64,000 nucleotides of DNA, from positions 62,001 through 126,000 of IMG/VR virus record IMGVR_UViG_3300044611_001552; one strand, written 5' to 3'. Both the position numbers and the translations under genes were made by a program. The stretch is from a virus. The notes under the pieces are model-generated. The model did not search any database, was not told the origin of the DNA, and worked only from the letters and a program-made list of their open reading frames with translations. Below, one piece after another: positions 12,801-25,172 of this stretch. Numbering within the stretch: position 1 is the stretch's first letter; each line of letters opens with the position of its first letter.

Positions 12801-15800
12801 GGAACAAAAAGAAATCCTTTCCTAAGAATTAAACAACTTTGGGGAGCATTCAACGCATACCCAGATTTGCCATTAGAAATATACGATAAGAATAAAAATG
12901 TCGTAGGATGTATGGATCCTGATTATTATTTCAGAAGCTTTGAAATGTTCGATAGGGATGTAATTGTTAACCAAAGCTTGCAGGAAGCAACGCAAGTTGC
13001 AGTTTATGAAGACGCAGAACAGCAAGGGGAAAGCTCTAGATCTGAAGAACAAAAAGAAATCAATAGATATGCTGATATTGTTGCTGACTACCTTAAGAAG
13101 AGCGACTTAGAGGGACTCGTTGCCTATCTTAAGTTAAATAACCTTAGTCCAACCAAATCATATAAAATAGTTGAAGCAACAATAACAAAGTACGCTGGTC
13201 AAATTAAAAGATCTTTATTATTAGACTATATTGATGAGCTAGAAGAAGAAGACAAAGTATATATATTCTCTGATACTAAATTTTCTGTTCCTATGGGAGA
13301 ATATAGTGTTGGTCAAATTACAAACTCAGAAGAAGGTCTTAAGGAAACGTTGGATGCAGTTTTCTCACAAACAGCCTCATCAGAGTCTGAGTTTGTATCC
13401 ATAGATCCAGATAATTTAACTTCTGGAATTGAGGGATCTCCATACGTTCACGGTTTAGTGTATGCAATACCAGCTTCAGAAGATGGAACTGCAAATCATG
13501 TTCCAGCTATGATTCAAACTGCTCATGGATATAACTTTGGGTATCTTGCTAGAACAGATGGTAGATTCTATTTAAAGAATAGTGATTTTACAGTTAAAAA
13601 AATTAATAAGACAGCTGCACAAAATGCTAGAAATACTTTGTTAGATCCAACTAAAACAGAAAAGCAAAAAAAAGAAGCACAGCAAGTTCTTGACGATTTA
13701 AAAACACAAGAAAATGAAAAGATAGATGTAGTATCTTTTTCTAAAGTAGCAGATAGTCAGACTCCAGATAAAGCAGTAACAAAAGCTCATATGAGTGAAA
13801 TTGGAACAAAGGCTTTGTCAGAGTATCAATACGCCTACTCTAACTCTGGATCTGATCCAGAATCAATAGGACCAAATGGCGACCAGTACTCAGTAACAAA
13901 GCACTGGGAAAAAATGCTGGTAGATACTTCTTATAGAGATATTTCAGGAAGAATGATTAGAGCATTCCCTACATATATGTTATGGCTCATTGATGAGGGC
14001 GGTCTTGGAATGGCCGGAGTTAAAATCTTTGACAATTTTTATGGACTACAATCAATAATAGATTTTTCAATAGTTCAGTCAGAAGATATATTAGGAGACA
14101 CTTTGATATTCAGAGTATCAAATATGTATTCAAAGCTAACAAGACCAGAAGCTTCCGAAATATACAGAGAAGGCAGCAGCGCCTACGATGATGTAAATAA
14201 TTCAAACGACCAATCTCAACCAGAAAATATGACTCAAGGATTGGAAAGAATTGTTGACGTCTTATTGAGAAGACAAGATAACTTTAGAAGGCATTATGAA
14301 AATAAGTATGTTGTAGACATTGAAAACATTAGACTAAAGCCAGGAGTAAGAGTTCACCTAAGGGGTGGATATGGTTCTAATCCAAACTCTTTGCAAACCC
14401 TTTTCAATGGCATGGTTACCAATGTTGAACAAGGAGAAATTGTTACAGTTACTTGTCAGTCCGACGCTATAGAACTAAGTCCAATCATAAACTCTGCAAA
14501 CAAAAAAGGTGATAGCGGAAAAATTGATGGAGGTTTAAATACCGGAATGTTCTTGTCTGAACCAAGAGACTTAATGGTTAAGCTTCTATCTATGGGTACC
14601 TCTAGGTTCAGAGAGGCCATGAAGCACGCAACAAGAGGAACTGTTTTTTCTGAAAACAAATTTGGAATTAGACATTTTGGACACATATTATATGAACCAC
14701 TAAACGATCTTGAAGCAGATAGAAATGCAAAGATTAAAGAAGGCTTTAAGAATGCTATCGAAGCTGCATCTACAGACAAACTAAATGCATCAAGCCTACT
14801 TAAGGCAGCATGGAGTCAAACTGGAGGATCTTACAATGGCGTTGACACTGGAATTGGTTTAGGTTCAGCAATTCTTGGCGGATTTACTGGAGGCCCAGTA
14901 GGAGCTATAGCAGCAGGAACTGCAGGTTTTGCAATGAGGTCCCCAATAGTTGGCCACATGAGAACTCTAATGGCTAACCTTAATACTCAAAGAGACTATG
15001 AAATTTTTAAAAGAAATATATATCCAGGAAACGGTTTAGGGGTAGCTCAATTCTTAGGTGGAGACCTTGATTCTGGGTGGTCAACCGCAGCAACAATAGA
15101 TAATAATGAAAATTTATCAGAAGATAGAATGGCCTATGTCCGCAGGTTAGGCGACGCACAATGGAGTAAGGCAATAGAAAGAAATAGCGCACTAGCAGAG
15201 AGTCAGGCTAGAACAGTTAACGGCGGTGCTTTAAACGACTCTTCTAACATAGAAGGTTCAGCACAGTTTTTAAGCGGTCTTATTGGCGTAGCTGGTGCTG
15301 GCCTACTTGCTGTAGGAATGCCAGTTGTAGGATCTGCTATGTTGGGCGCAGGATTACTAGGTGTTACAAACGGAAGAACAGCAGGAAGCATATTTGAAAC
15401 GCTTGGTCTTTTGTCCTCATTGGATGACGACATGCCAGGATTTGATGAGGTTTCATTTAGAGCCCAAACATATATGAGATCCGTGTGGGATATGTTTCAA
15501 TTGTGTGCAAGGCTTCTTCCAAATTATATAGTTGCAGTAAGACCATTCGAAGATAGGTCTACAGTTTTCTATGGAAAACCACACTGGCTTTACACTTCCG
15601 GTGTTGTACCCGTTTCTACTGGATTCTTGCATCCAGATGCAGCAATGAAAAAGGGTCTGATTGACACTGGTCCGAAGATGGAATCTCCAGACCAAGAGCT
15701 TCTTGATATCTTAAACAAGATAAATAAAGAAGCTAGTCCTATGCAGGATGCAACTGCTTTCCTAAAAACTTTTGAACCATATGAGGCAGCAAAACAGCAA

Positions 15801-18800
15801 GCTAATAAAATATATACTGGCACAGAAGAATTTGCCCCAGTTGAATATATTAAGAAAAACTATACAAAGAAGTTAATAAATTTTTATGATCCAAGAAGAA
15901 TGTTTTTTTATGATAGCGAAGAAAAGAAAATAGCTTCTCGTCTTCCTGTAAGCTCAGGCCTTGTTAATGTTGGCTTTCACCTTCCATTTGGAGATCAAGA
16001 GGAACAAGAAATGCCAGTATCTGAAATAGCAGAAAAGCACAAACAAATACCACAACTTCCTTATAGATATCAGTTTCCATATTTTACAAGTAGAGCAACA
16101 AAAGCATTTGATGGTAGACATAGTGGATATGTGTTCAACTACACTGCGAGAGATTTATTTGATTATAGAGAAGATGAGGGTGATTTTAATGGACCTTCTT
16201 CAGCAAGGTATACTGGTTCAGTAGATTTTAGAAATTTATTTTTTGCTGAGCTATCAGCATTAAGCACCTCTGCTTCTGGAATTTTTAATTTAGGTGATAA
16301 TATATCAAAAATTGAAGGATATTATAAGCTTGATTCCTTTCAGTTTACAAGGGGTTTAATCGAAGGAATGAATGCAGACTTTGCAAATTCATACGCCGGA
16401 TCAGCTTTTATGGATAGATCTCCAACAGACTATTCTATGAGTCCAACAATTAGCGCGGCATTTGACAAAATCACAATGCCGCTACCTTATAGTGAAAACA
16501 TTAGATTTACCGTTAATGCAGACGACTTAAGTGATAAGTCGCTAGAGGATCAAGCTACCTTGTTTAAAAAAGGGTCAGATAATATTTTAATAGGTAAGTA
16601 CAAATTTTTAAATGATGATAGCGAAAATCAAACTTATGCTCCTTTTGAATTCGAGAATAAAGATACTTATGATAAAATAAAAAAATTAAAAATATACAAA
16701 GAATGGGGAACTCCAAAAACAGCTGAGCAAGAGCAGTTTTATATAGCTATGCGATGGCCATATAATCCAGAGTTTTTTGAAGAAGATACAAGTTTACGTG
16801 ATAAGTTTAAAACAGCATATGCATCTGAATCAATGGGGCTCAATGGTAATAATTCTGATATTTCAAATTATTTATTTGGAAAAGCTTCTGATTACAAAAA
16901 AAGAAAAGTTATGGTTTATAGTCCATTAACTAATACAGCAGTTGTATGCTATCCGGCATATTTCCTTTGGGGAAATCAAAAAGACGCTGCTTTTATAGAA
17001 AACAAGATAGAATACAGCAGCTATGCAACAGACGCCGAGAACCCATTCATAGATGCCGTAGTCTCACCCGATGCTGCATACTATCTTGGTATATTAACAA
17101 GTGAATCATACGCTACTCATGCGGTAGAAAGAAGTCTGCAACTCCCGTTATATGGTCTAGATTTTATAGCCAATAGTTCTCTAAACGTTTCTAAAAACTC
17201 AGCTGGAGTAGATAGAACCGGAAGAGATAATGAACTTCCTAAAAATCATTTTGAAGACTATCAAAAAGCTGTAGGAGTTCTTGGAAACAGTGCTGGCATT
17301 CAAGAGTCTTTATATCAAAAAGATTTAGTTTCAAAATATTATGGATCAGTCATAGTTCCAATATCAAGAAGATGTTTATTTACTTTTGTAGAAGACGATT
17401 TTCCATTAGGAATTATACCTTCTACAATTATAAATCCAACAATGTACGATTATGCTCCTGATTTAGATAAAAAAGGAAAATGGATATCAGACAAATCTTT
17501 TATTATTGGTTTTGGAACACCTGCATCTGGTGCAGATGGCGCAAAAGCTATTTTTGAAGAATACAATGACGCAGACAAAGATATGGGATTTCAAGGAGAA
17601 GACCTTTTTAAGACATATGGTGATAATTCGTATAGGGAGTACGGTTATTTAGCAGAGATTCTAAAAAATACAGATTTAGTAAAAGACAACGACGCAATAA
17701 AAGAGGCGATGTTTAGTCCAGCTGGCGACGCAGAAATTGTTTTTGAGACAAAAGAAGAAGCTATGTTAAGAGCTTCTATAGGTGGAAACCCGATTCCATT
17801 TAAAGGTGACTATGGATATTTTTCTAGTGTTATAAATGGAGATTTTGAAAAAATAAGTAAAGACAACTTATACACCAGATTAGCTAAAGAGATAAATACT
17901 TTTAAAGATGGTGGTGACGACGATGATGAAGGAAGAAATGTATTTGTTGATATATACGATCCAGAAGCAGACTACATAGTTTCAACAGCTGCTAGAAGAA
18001 ATTACGATGAAGATTATGATCCAACGACATCTGTAATAGCAGGCAATGGAAGAACTCTATCTCAAGCAAGGGAAATATGGGATTTCTTTAGAGTTAATTT
18101 TCATGAAGAGAAAAAAGTAAAAGATATTTTTTTTGAAACATTTGGAATTGATGCAGATGATACTGAAAAACTACCAGAAGCTATATTAAGTTTAATAATA
18201 AACCAAAACGACGATCAGACAATCTTTAGAAGATATAGCAAAGATATTAGTAAAGGATACGATGGAACTGGAAAAACTTTTGACATTGTTTTTCAAGGAG
18301 ATGCATCAGAAGAATTTGAGTCTCTTCTTGGTGAAAAATTTGTTCAAAATGGATTGACCGAAACGCAAGACAGTCCAAGTGGATCAGTGCAACCATTGGA
18401 TGTAAATAAAATAAAAGAAGCTGTCAATTACAGTTCTGAAATATTTTTAGACACAGGAAAAAATTATAATGGAACTAGTAGAAAGCCTTTATTTGAAGAT
18501 TTAGATTACCTTCTTTTAAAAAAATATTCTCATATAACTGGTTTGTTAAACTTTTTAATTATTGCCGAAGGCGCAACTAAAAACATTTCATCTGCAGATG
18601 ATGATCTAGATCCTGTATCTAGAAGTATCGCAGGTTTTAGAGGTCAATTAAAACAAGAATTTGGCGATAACTATGACGCAAAACAGTTATTGAAGAAAAT
18701 AGACTCTCCCAAAAAATTGTATCTGATGCTACTAGGATGGTTTAGACAAACACTGTGGTCTGATCCATACATGAGAGCATGGATTGTTCTAAAGCCAAAC

Positions 18801-21604
18801 AGAAGATTGAAACATTATTCAAGTAATCCATTAACTCTTGGCATTGGCGATGGAGATCTAAAGAAATCAGATGGAAAATGGGATTTTTCTCCAGTAATCA
18901 AAGCATGGCAAGCTTTTATCGACCCCAATACAGACTACGCAAAGAAGATAGATAAATTTAAAGGCTTCCTTGCAGCGAATGCTTCAGAGGGAGACAGTGC
19001 AACGAGTTGGTTCAGCGCCGCTATGGAGGACACAAAAGATTTTTGGGATAAAAGCGTTGGAGTTTACTTTACTGCTATAGCAGATGGTCTGTCTGGTCTT
19101 CTTAATATGTTTAAAACATCAATGGCACAAATGGGATATGGTTTAGCAGAAGTAGACAGTCTTAACAAACAAGCAAATGTTTTAAATAAGTTCTTAAACG
19201 ACTCTATATATTATTCTCTTGGAGATCAAGGAAGTTTATTAAGAGCTGTTGACAATCCATTTACAAGAGAATATGGAGAGCCAGTTGTTGAGATTAGGGA
19301 ACCTTTCCAGAGAATACATTACTTAAGCTCATTTAGTCATATTATGTCTAATAATATTCAAGAAAATATTAATGACGTCGCAACAGTGGTTACTGCAGTA
19401 TCCGATGGTAAATATCCAGTAACAGTTGCATTAGATAAGTCAGCACCACCAGAAAGGCAGACAGAAAAAACAGTCGAAACAGGATTATACTTTGATAACA
19501 TAAGAGGATCTGGATTCTTTGGGGTTCTTCATCCTATATTTCATCCTTTTGAAACAGTGCGTGGTGTTTCAAAGATGGCACAAGGTGCTCCAGATGAATT
19601 GACTGCAAGAAGAGTTGCGTTAGCGCACTTGAAAGAATCAATCAAAGATATCTATACGGGAGAGCTAGTTGTAATAGGAAGTCCAGATATAAGGCCTCAT
19701 GATCTTGTTTATCTAGCCGATGTTTATGAAAGAATGTATGGAATATTTGAAGTTGAACAGGTGGTTCATCATTTTACTCCGGACCTAGGGTTCATCACAT
19801 CAATAACTCCAAACGCACTTGTAACTGTTAATGATCCAGCTAGATGGTTTATGACGTCCTGGCTAAACTCATGGATGAGCCTCCAAACAATCAGAAATGA
19901 TACTAGAATGTTTTTATCTGCTGCTAACTCTTCAAGAACTGGAATTGTAACAGGAGGACAAGTTTCTGTTGAGTCACTAAATGAGGCATTATCTGCCCAA
20001 ATGATGGGTGGCGTACAATATACTCATGGTCATTCTGCTTTAATGAAGGATGTAATGGCAAACTTTACTGCTAATGCAATGCCAGAAGCAAGAGAAAGAA
20101 TGCAAAAGCAAGCAAAAAATGCTTCAGGAATGCAACGGAACAACCGGTTTTGCAGGAGCATTAATTACAACAGGTCTAGCAACAGTGGTTGGTGTTGGTG
20201 GTGGTATAGCTGCAACATTTTTGACTGGTGGTGCAGCAGCGCCGCTTCTGGCATTTGCTGGTGCTGGAGTTGCTGGTGGAGCAATTGGTGGAGACTTAGC
20301 TTGGAGTGGTTGGAAGTTTATACGAGACAATGTACTAGATCAACATGGTTGCTATGTGCAGTATATGAGTAAAAATGGTCAACCAATGGATGCAGGGTTA
20401 TCTTATAATCAAGGTATGGTTGTTGGAAAGTATCACTCAAAAGCACTACTTCCAGGAATATTACGGAGTAAATTCACGAAGAATGGTACGAACGAATGAG
20501 GGCTACTCATATATAAGAACAGATGATCTTTTGAAAAATCTTGGCTGGAAAGAAAAAGAAATATCAGATTTAGTTAGACATATAAGCTACGAAAATGCAC
20601 TAGTTAATGCTCAAGTTATAAAATATTCTGGTATAGGCCCAGAAAAAGCTGGATTAAATCAATTTTTCAAAGCAATATGTTATGTAAACGAATTTATAGA
20701 TGGTGACACAATAGAAGTTATAGACATCTTAAGACCAGGATCAGAGCCTTTTAGAGTTAGATTTGAAGGAATTAACGCTGGAGAATTAAATAAAGTTTCT
20801 GGATACATAAACAATGTTGGGCCAAATTACGAAGAGAACTATAAAGGTTCTTGGACAGATGAAACATCTCCAGGCGGTAGGGCAGCTGCATACGTAAGAG
20901 ACGCTCTTAAGGATAGATTATTTATTCTAAGAGTAGCACCATCAAAAGACTTTACTGATGAAGTTGTTAAGTTGGAAGACTTTGATGCTGGCGCAAAAAG
21001 AAATGAACCAAGAAATTATTTGAAAGACACTGCAAAAAATCCAAATGGATTTGGAACAGATGTTATAGGAAGTTATGATAGAACGCTTGGAACTATATTT
21101 TATAATATAACACAAAAAGACATTAACAGTCTTATTCAATATGTAAGACAAGTTTTTATAGAAAAAAGATCTGATACAACCCTTGTAACAACAGCTGTAA
21201 AAAACTCTGTATATTCAGCACCGGTTACAATGGATAGTTCAGCTTCAGGGTCTGGCGTGATACACAATAATTTTGATTTACTATTAAGATATCTAAATGG
21301 ATTTGTTAAAGATAATTATTATCAATCCATTTCTTCTACAGAAGGATTGAATGCGCTTACTCCAGAAAAACAAAGTTTATTCAATACTCTTGTAGAAATT
21401 AAAAAAATAGAATTAATTTATCAAAAGTCTTCAGAGTGGCCTTTGATACTGTGGGATGAATTCTACGAAGACGGCAGCCCAGCTACATTAAACTGGGAAA
21501 TGGTTGTAGCTAACTTAGCATCAGTTTATACAAAAGGGCTACTGTATAATCAGCCCTCAGTAGCACTTGCTTCGAATAGCACTACTGGAAGGTATATATC
21601 TTAA
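9815..21604 (+). CDS. Giant tail/baseplate hub protein requiring three +1 shifts
   Basis: Four overlapping frames (9815-10936, 10965-20372, 20074-20499, 20375-21604) become one protein of about 3,928 residues if one base is skipped at the in-frame CGG codons 10901, 20136 and 20464. The parts share style and order. The central and late regions resemble tail hub/late-control proteins: beta-rich segments near bases 14300-14480 and 19660-19830 with phrases such as GVRVHLRGGYG and SPDIRPHDLVYLADV. Between the second and third CGG lies a glycine-zipper-like hydrophobic stretch (about residues 3441-3500). After the third comes a thermonuclease-like segment (about residues 3625-3720) with DGDTIEV and VRFEGINAGEL. 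The next gene starts right after its stop, so one late operon is likely. Exact hub function is inference. Confidence 0.8.
10901..10903 (+). other. CGG +1 recoding site 2
   Basis: Codon 363 of the giant gene; context ACT GGA CGG AGC. The zero frame stops at 10934-10936. The +1 frame has a TAA at 10893-10895, so the shift must lie within 41 bases, and CGG lies inside that window. The joined reading is ...LTG-GAIRQKNTPKFNAGYK, which flows into the downstream frame well before its first ATG at 10965. Confidence 0.9.
20136..20138 (+). other. CGG +1 recoding site 3
   Basis: Codon 3441 of the giant gene; context ATG CAA CGG AAC. In the zero frame the sequence after it turns into a Trp/Cys/Ser-rich nonsense tail ending at 20370-20372. 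Skipping C gives ...SGMQ-GTTGFAGALITTG, a well-formed hydrophobic glycine-rich module. Confidence 0.88.
20464..20466 (+). other. CGG +1 recoding site 4
   Basis: Only 328 bases after site 3; context ATA TTA CGG AGT. The zero frame stops at 20497-20499. Skipping C gives ...LLPGIL-GVNSRRMVRTNEGY and enters the thermonuclease-like segment. The combined effect of sites 3 and 4 is to place about 109 codons in a frame of their own. Confidence 0.88.
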
Positions 21605-24124
21605 ATGGAACAGACAAATAATAAACCCGGCACAAATTCATCAGGCCCAAATTTTTCGATGACCTTAGCAGATAATGATTCTACATTTTCTTTTATTAAT
21701 AAAGTGGCTTCGCAGGTTTACCCTGAAGGAAAAGTTTTAGTAAAAGGAACAACTGCATCTCAAAGAGGTTTTGAAGAGAAAACTTTGGTTTCACATAATG
21801 TTGAAAGTATCATGGCAGGCAATGCCCTATCTAGAAATCCGGCCATGGCATCAGTCGCCTATGATAGGCTTACAACATCAAGCCTAGAATCGCACTTAGC
21901 ATTTGGTGCAGATTTTTCTTTGGCTGAAGAAAAAGATGGAAGAAAAGCTTTTGAATATCCTAACCCAGACTTTTCTGGCGACAAAGAACTAAACGATAAA
22001 AGCTTAAGTGGGCCAGCTGCTTTTAAGGCAGCTATATCTCAATCTGTTCTTGGAACAGGCTATGCTCCAGGTTTTTTTCAGCAAAAAGCTTATGGATACA
22101 GTAATTCTTTAGTCGCAAATACCACTAACGATGATGGAACTACAGTTGATGGTGGAAATTACCAAATTGATCCAGATGCTCTTGGAATAGGTCCAGCAAA
22201 AAATGGTTATCCAGCAGCTTTGATTAGCGATCTTTCCGATCAAGAAAAAGAAATATATATAAATGCAATTCAAACTGTTAACAACAATGTTAAATTTAAT
22301 CGTTCAGATGGTGAAATATCAACAACAGGATTCTCGATAAGCGCTTTTGAAAAAGATAAACAAAATTTAAGGAGTAATTACCAAGAAGCTGCTGGTAATA
22401 TAAATGATCAAGGCAAAGATGCAGGTTCTGGAACTAGTTACTATAGAACACTTCCTGATCAATTTTTAGAGTTAACTGATCCATCAAAGTTTTATCCATC
22501 AATAACACTATTGAAAATGCTAGTAGAAATGAGCGACCCAAATGGTTTAGATTTAACAATTGGATTTGGATTTTCAAGAGGACAAGACTTAGTTCACAAC
22601 AATGCAGTTATGACAGAAAATACAGACGGTAAAAAAACTATAACAGACCATGCATTTGGAAGGGCAATTGATATATATGCAGTAGGGCAAAAGAATGTAT
22701 CTGGATCAAGTCTTACAGTCAATGCTACAAATTATGAAAAATGTTTTACATTATTAATGCAAAAAATAGCACTTCTACCAAAGTACTTTCAGCCAGATGA
22801 GATAGTTATATCTAAGGCAATGTATGCAAAGTATGTATCTGATTCAAGTCAGAAAAAAATGGCTTTTATGCAAGCATTTCCTGGTCTATCTAAATACGTT
22901 AATGTAAACCAAGACGGAGCAAATAGTACAACTCATGATGGTCACATTCACCTAGGGTTTCACTGGACTAGGGCAGGAAACGCTGCCGTATTCTTGGGCT
23001 CAACTACTTCTGGTGGAACAACTCCAGGAAATATGGGAACAGTGGCTAATTCTGTTTTTAAAACAACTGCCGACATGACAAAATATCTTGATATGGGACG
23101 AGAAGTATTTACAAGCGCAGAACAAAAAATAGATCCAGTTGATTTAGGTAAGATAATGGCCACTACTGGAGTATTTAATATAGAAGAAATAGCAGTTTTT
23201 TGCGGTCTTGCAGAAAGAGAATCAAACAGTTCCCCCTATAGAGGCGATGGGGCTGGCCCACTACTTGCTTTAGGAATGTTTCAAAATGAATTATATAATT
23301 TTATTGACGGAAAAATAAGTTCATTTTCACTTTGGGATTTTTATATTCCAGAAGGGACGTCTACTAGGTTTGCTGATCAAAATGGAAAAAGAACATTAAA
23401 AGGTTGGCAGTTATATTTTAAAAAAGAAACAGCAATCAAACAAAGCGACTTAAAAGCAAGAGCAGATATGAGATGGGATATATCAAAGGTCGATCCAGTT
23501 TTTTGGATACCATTAAACCAGATAGCAATTGCTGCACAAGTTGCAAGAATTTATAAACCAAATTTAAGTTCTTCTAGTTCAAAATCTTCACAATTTTATA
23601 AAGAAGAAGGTTTACGATCAACTGCAATTGCCAGAAACTTATGGACAAACTGGGGCGATGGCGCTTGGGGAGATCAAAGTGCATTTCAATCGTGGGGAGC
23701 ATTGACTAATGTTAAAAGGGATACAGTTAAAAAGGTATATGAAGCATTAGGTGGAAGGTGGCAAAATTTTATTAACTGGGCTCTCGGTAGTATAAACGTT
23801 CCTGGAGCATTATGTGAAGCTTTTACGGTAAAACAAGTACAAGAAAAATCCAGGCTTAGCAAAGACGGACAAAGAACAATATATGGACCTCCTTACAGAA
23901 GTTTTTGGGATGTATTTATATGGGTATACGATCTTTTTGATGAAGCAATAAATTACTTTACAACAGAAGAAGAAAAAAAACAATTTACAGATGACAGGTG
24001 GGGTGCAAGTGTAAAAGTATTTGCACCAGGAATAAGAAAAACAGTATTTACCAAAAAAATAGTTGAAGATATAATAAGTCAACCATATATAAATTATATT
24101 GCAGCTAGTGCGCCAAGGAGTTAG
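21605..24124 (+). CDS. Tail-associated cell-wall hydrolase (M15-type peptidase plus muramidase-like region)
   Basis: 839 residues. The middle carries the pattern of zinc D-Ala-D-Ala peptidases of the M15/VanY type: a TIGFGFSRG strand (near base 22560), then DHAFGRAIDIY (near 22650) and DGHIHLGFHW (near 22940), which supply the His/Asp metal ligands. A second region from about 23150 has AVFCGLAERES followed by LGMFQNE, similar in layout to lysozyme-like or lytic transglycosylase folds, where a catalytic Glu sits in such a helix. This suits a virion enzyme that opens the host wall during DNA injection. The N-terminal 250 residues are unassigned. It begins right after the giant gene's TAA and precedes the spike gene, where tail lysins are often found. 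M15 assignment fairly sure; muramidase tentative. Confidence 0.72.
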   Translation: MEQTNNKPGTNSSGPNFSMTLADNDSTFSFINKVASQVYPEGKVLVKGTTASQRGFEEKTLVSHNVESIMAGNALSRNPAMASVAYDRLTTSSLESHLAFGADFSLAEEKDGRKAFEYPNPDFSGDKELNDKSLSGPAAFKAAISQSVLGTGYAPGFFQQKAYGYSNSLVANTTNDDGTTVDGGNYQIDPDALGIGPAKNGYPAALISDLSDQEKEIYINAIQTVNNNVKFNRSDGEISTTGFSISAFEKDKQNLRSNYQEAAGNINDQGKDAGSGTSYYRTLPDQFLELTDPSKFYPSITLLKMLVEMSDPNGLDLTIGFGFSRGQDLVHNNAVMTENTDGKKTITDHAFGRAIDIYAVGQKNVSGSSLTVNATNYEKCFTLLMQKIALLPKYFQPDEIVISKAMYAKYVSDSSQKKMAFMQAFPGLSKYVNVNQDGANSTTHDGHIHLGFHWTRAGNAAVFLGSTTSGGTTPGNMGTVANSVFKTTADMTKYLDMGREVFTSAEQKIDPVDLGKIMATTGVFNIEEIAVFCGLAERESNSSPYRGDGAGPLLALGMFQNELYNFIDGKISSFSLWDFYIPEGTSTRFADQNGKRTLKGWQLYFKKETAIKQSDLKARADMRWDISKVDPVFWIPLNQIAIAAQVARIYKPNLSSSSSKSSQFYKEEGLRSTAIARNLWTNWGDGAWGDQSAFQSWGALTNVKRDTVKKVYEALGGRWQNFINWALGSINVPGALCEAFTVKQVQEKSRLSKDGQRTIYGPPYRSFWDVFIWVYDLFDEAINYFTTEEEKKQFTDDRWGASVKVFAPGIRKTVFTKKIVEDIISQPYINYIAASAPRS

Positions 24125-24133
24125 GTTATATAA

Positions 24134-24500
24134 ATGGCTACAAATTACCCAAAATTTGATAAAAAAATTTCAGAAATGATCACAACTGCAGAAATGCAGA
24201 AATCCAAAAATAGGTATGGAGTTATTGCATCCTATAATAAAGATAATAATACGGCAAAAGTTCTATTAGAGGATAGATATTCAGATCAAATTACAGATGT
24301 TTTATCTGATGTACCATGTCCAATGGCTCAGCGGCATACAGCAAGTCGCTCCAGAAATGGGCGCAAAGTGTGTGGTTGGTTTTAGGGATTCTAATGAAAG
24401 GTTTCCTTATATAATAGATTTCTACGCTTCGCCAAACGACAACAGTCCATTGTTCTATAATAATATGGCATCAACGCATATACCAAGGTATTTAATTTAA
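24134..24500 (+). CDS. Baseplate spike OB-fold protein (gpV/gp5 N-domain type) requiring a +1 shift at CGG
   Basis: The frames 24134-24385 and 24297-24500 join at in-frame CGG 24332 into a 121-residue protein. The joined sequence has the pattern of phage spike OB-fold domains: strand GVIASYNKDNNTAKVLLED, then VPCPMAQ-GIQQVAPEMG, then CVVGFRDSNERFPYIIDFY. The shift falls inside the conserved turn, and neither frame alone gives a full domain, which is strong evidence that both belong to one gene. It sits between the tail hydrolase and the spike-associated protein, followed by gp25 and J, the normal contractile baseplate order. Role: central spike or hub plug at the tail tip. Confidence 0.82.
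24332..24334 (+). other. CGG +1 recoding site 5
   Basis: Codon 67 of the spike gene; context GCT CAG CGG CAT. The zero frame stops at 24383-24385. It is the only site followed by C (CGGC). Skipping the first C gives PMAQ-GIQQVAPEMG, matching the OB-fold family's turn. Confidence 0.9.
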
Positions 24501-25172
24501 ATGGCACTAGAAGAAAATCTATATAAAAAACCAATTAATCAAAGAGCTGGATTGCCAGTTAATTCAATTCAGTCTGATTATGTTTTTAAAAAAAGAAATG
24601 AATTTTCTAGAAGAGAAGTTGGGTTAAATCATCCAGATAATGATTCCTTTATTAAGCTAGCCGATAATGGGGACATTGAAATAATGGCAGCTCCAGGAGT
24701 CGGAATAATAATAAGTGGGATGAATAGATCTGTCAGCATATTTGCAGACACATTAAAGATATACACGACAGAGGACGATGGCATTAGATGGAATGCAAAT
24801 TACTTTAATTATGCAGCAACGGATTTTACAGAGCCAGCTTTAGTTTCTTTAAAAGATTTTCACAAAAGCGCTGCGTATCATAGATATAGGGATAAAATAT
24901 ACAAGATACAACTAGCAAAAGAATCTGGTAATCAAGACGAAAACGTTACTATTACAGACGGAGTAAATTTTGGTGGCGTTGATATATCTAAAGAAATTAC
25001 TTTAAATACCAATCTTTCCTATGATTCCTTTTTATCAGAAGAAGATGCTAAGCTTTTAGCAAATGATGCTAGCAGTTTAAATACAGAAAAAATTGAATAT
25101 ATTAAAAAATTAATATATCAAGGATATTCCTACATGCAAGCAAAAAATAAAGCAGAAAGAGAATTACAGTAG
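24501..25172 (+). CDS. Baseplate spike/hub-associated protein
   Basis: 223 residues, starting directly after the preceding TAA. The middle has a repetitive beta pattern (SFIKLADNGDIEIMAAPG, then a short Ile-rich strand, then SVSIFADTLKIYTTEDDG) like the beta-helical or beta-prism spike segments that follow gpV-type OB domains in contractile phages. The C-terminus is helical and ends in a Lys/Glu-rich tail. Its stop TAG overlaps the GTG of the gp25-like gene by one base. No catalytic motif is visible. Function as a spike tip or spike-stabilising protein is inferred from fold pattern and gene order. Confidence 0.72.
   Translation: MALEENLYKKPINQRAGLPVNSIQSDYVFKKRNEFSRREVGLNHPDNDSFIKLADNGDIEIMAAPGVGIIISGMNRSVSIFADTLKIYTTEDDGIRWNANYFNYAATDFTEPALVSLKDFHKSAAYHRYRDKIYKIQLAKESGNQDENVTITDGVNFGGVDISKEITLNTNLSYDSFLSEEDAKLLANDASSLNTEKIEYIKKLIYQGYSYMQAKNKAERELQ

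Noticed and set aside
20145-20147. Second CGG just after site 3 (ACC GGT)
   Set aside because: It is in frame only in the old frame. After the shift at 20136 it is out of frame, so it is not a further site.
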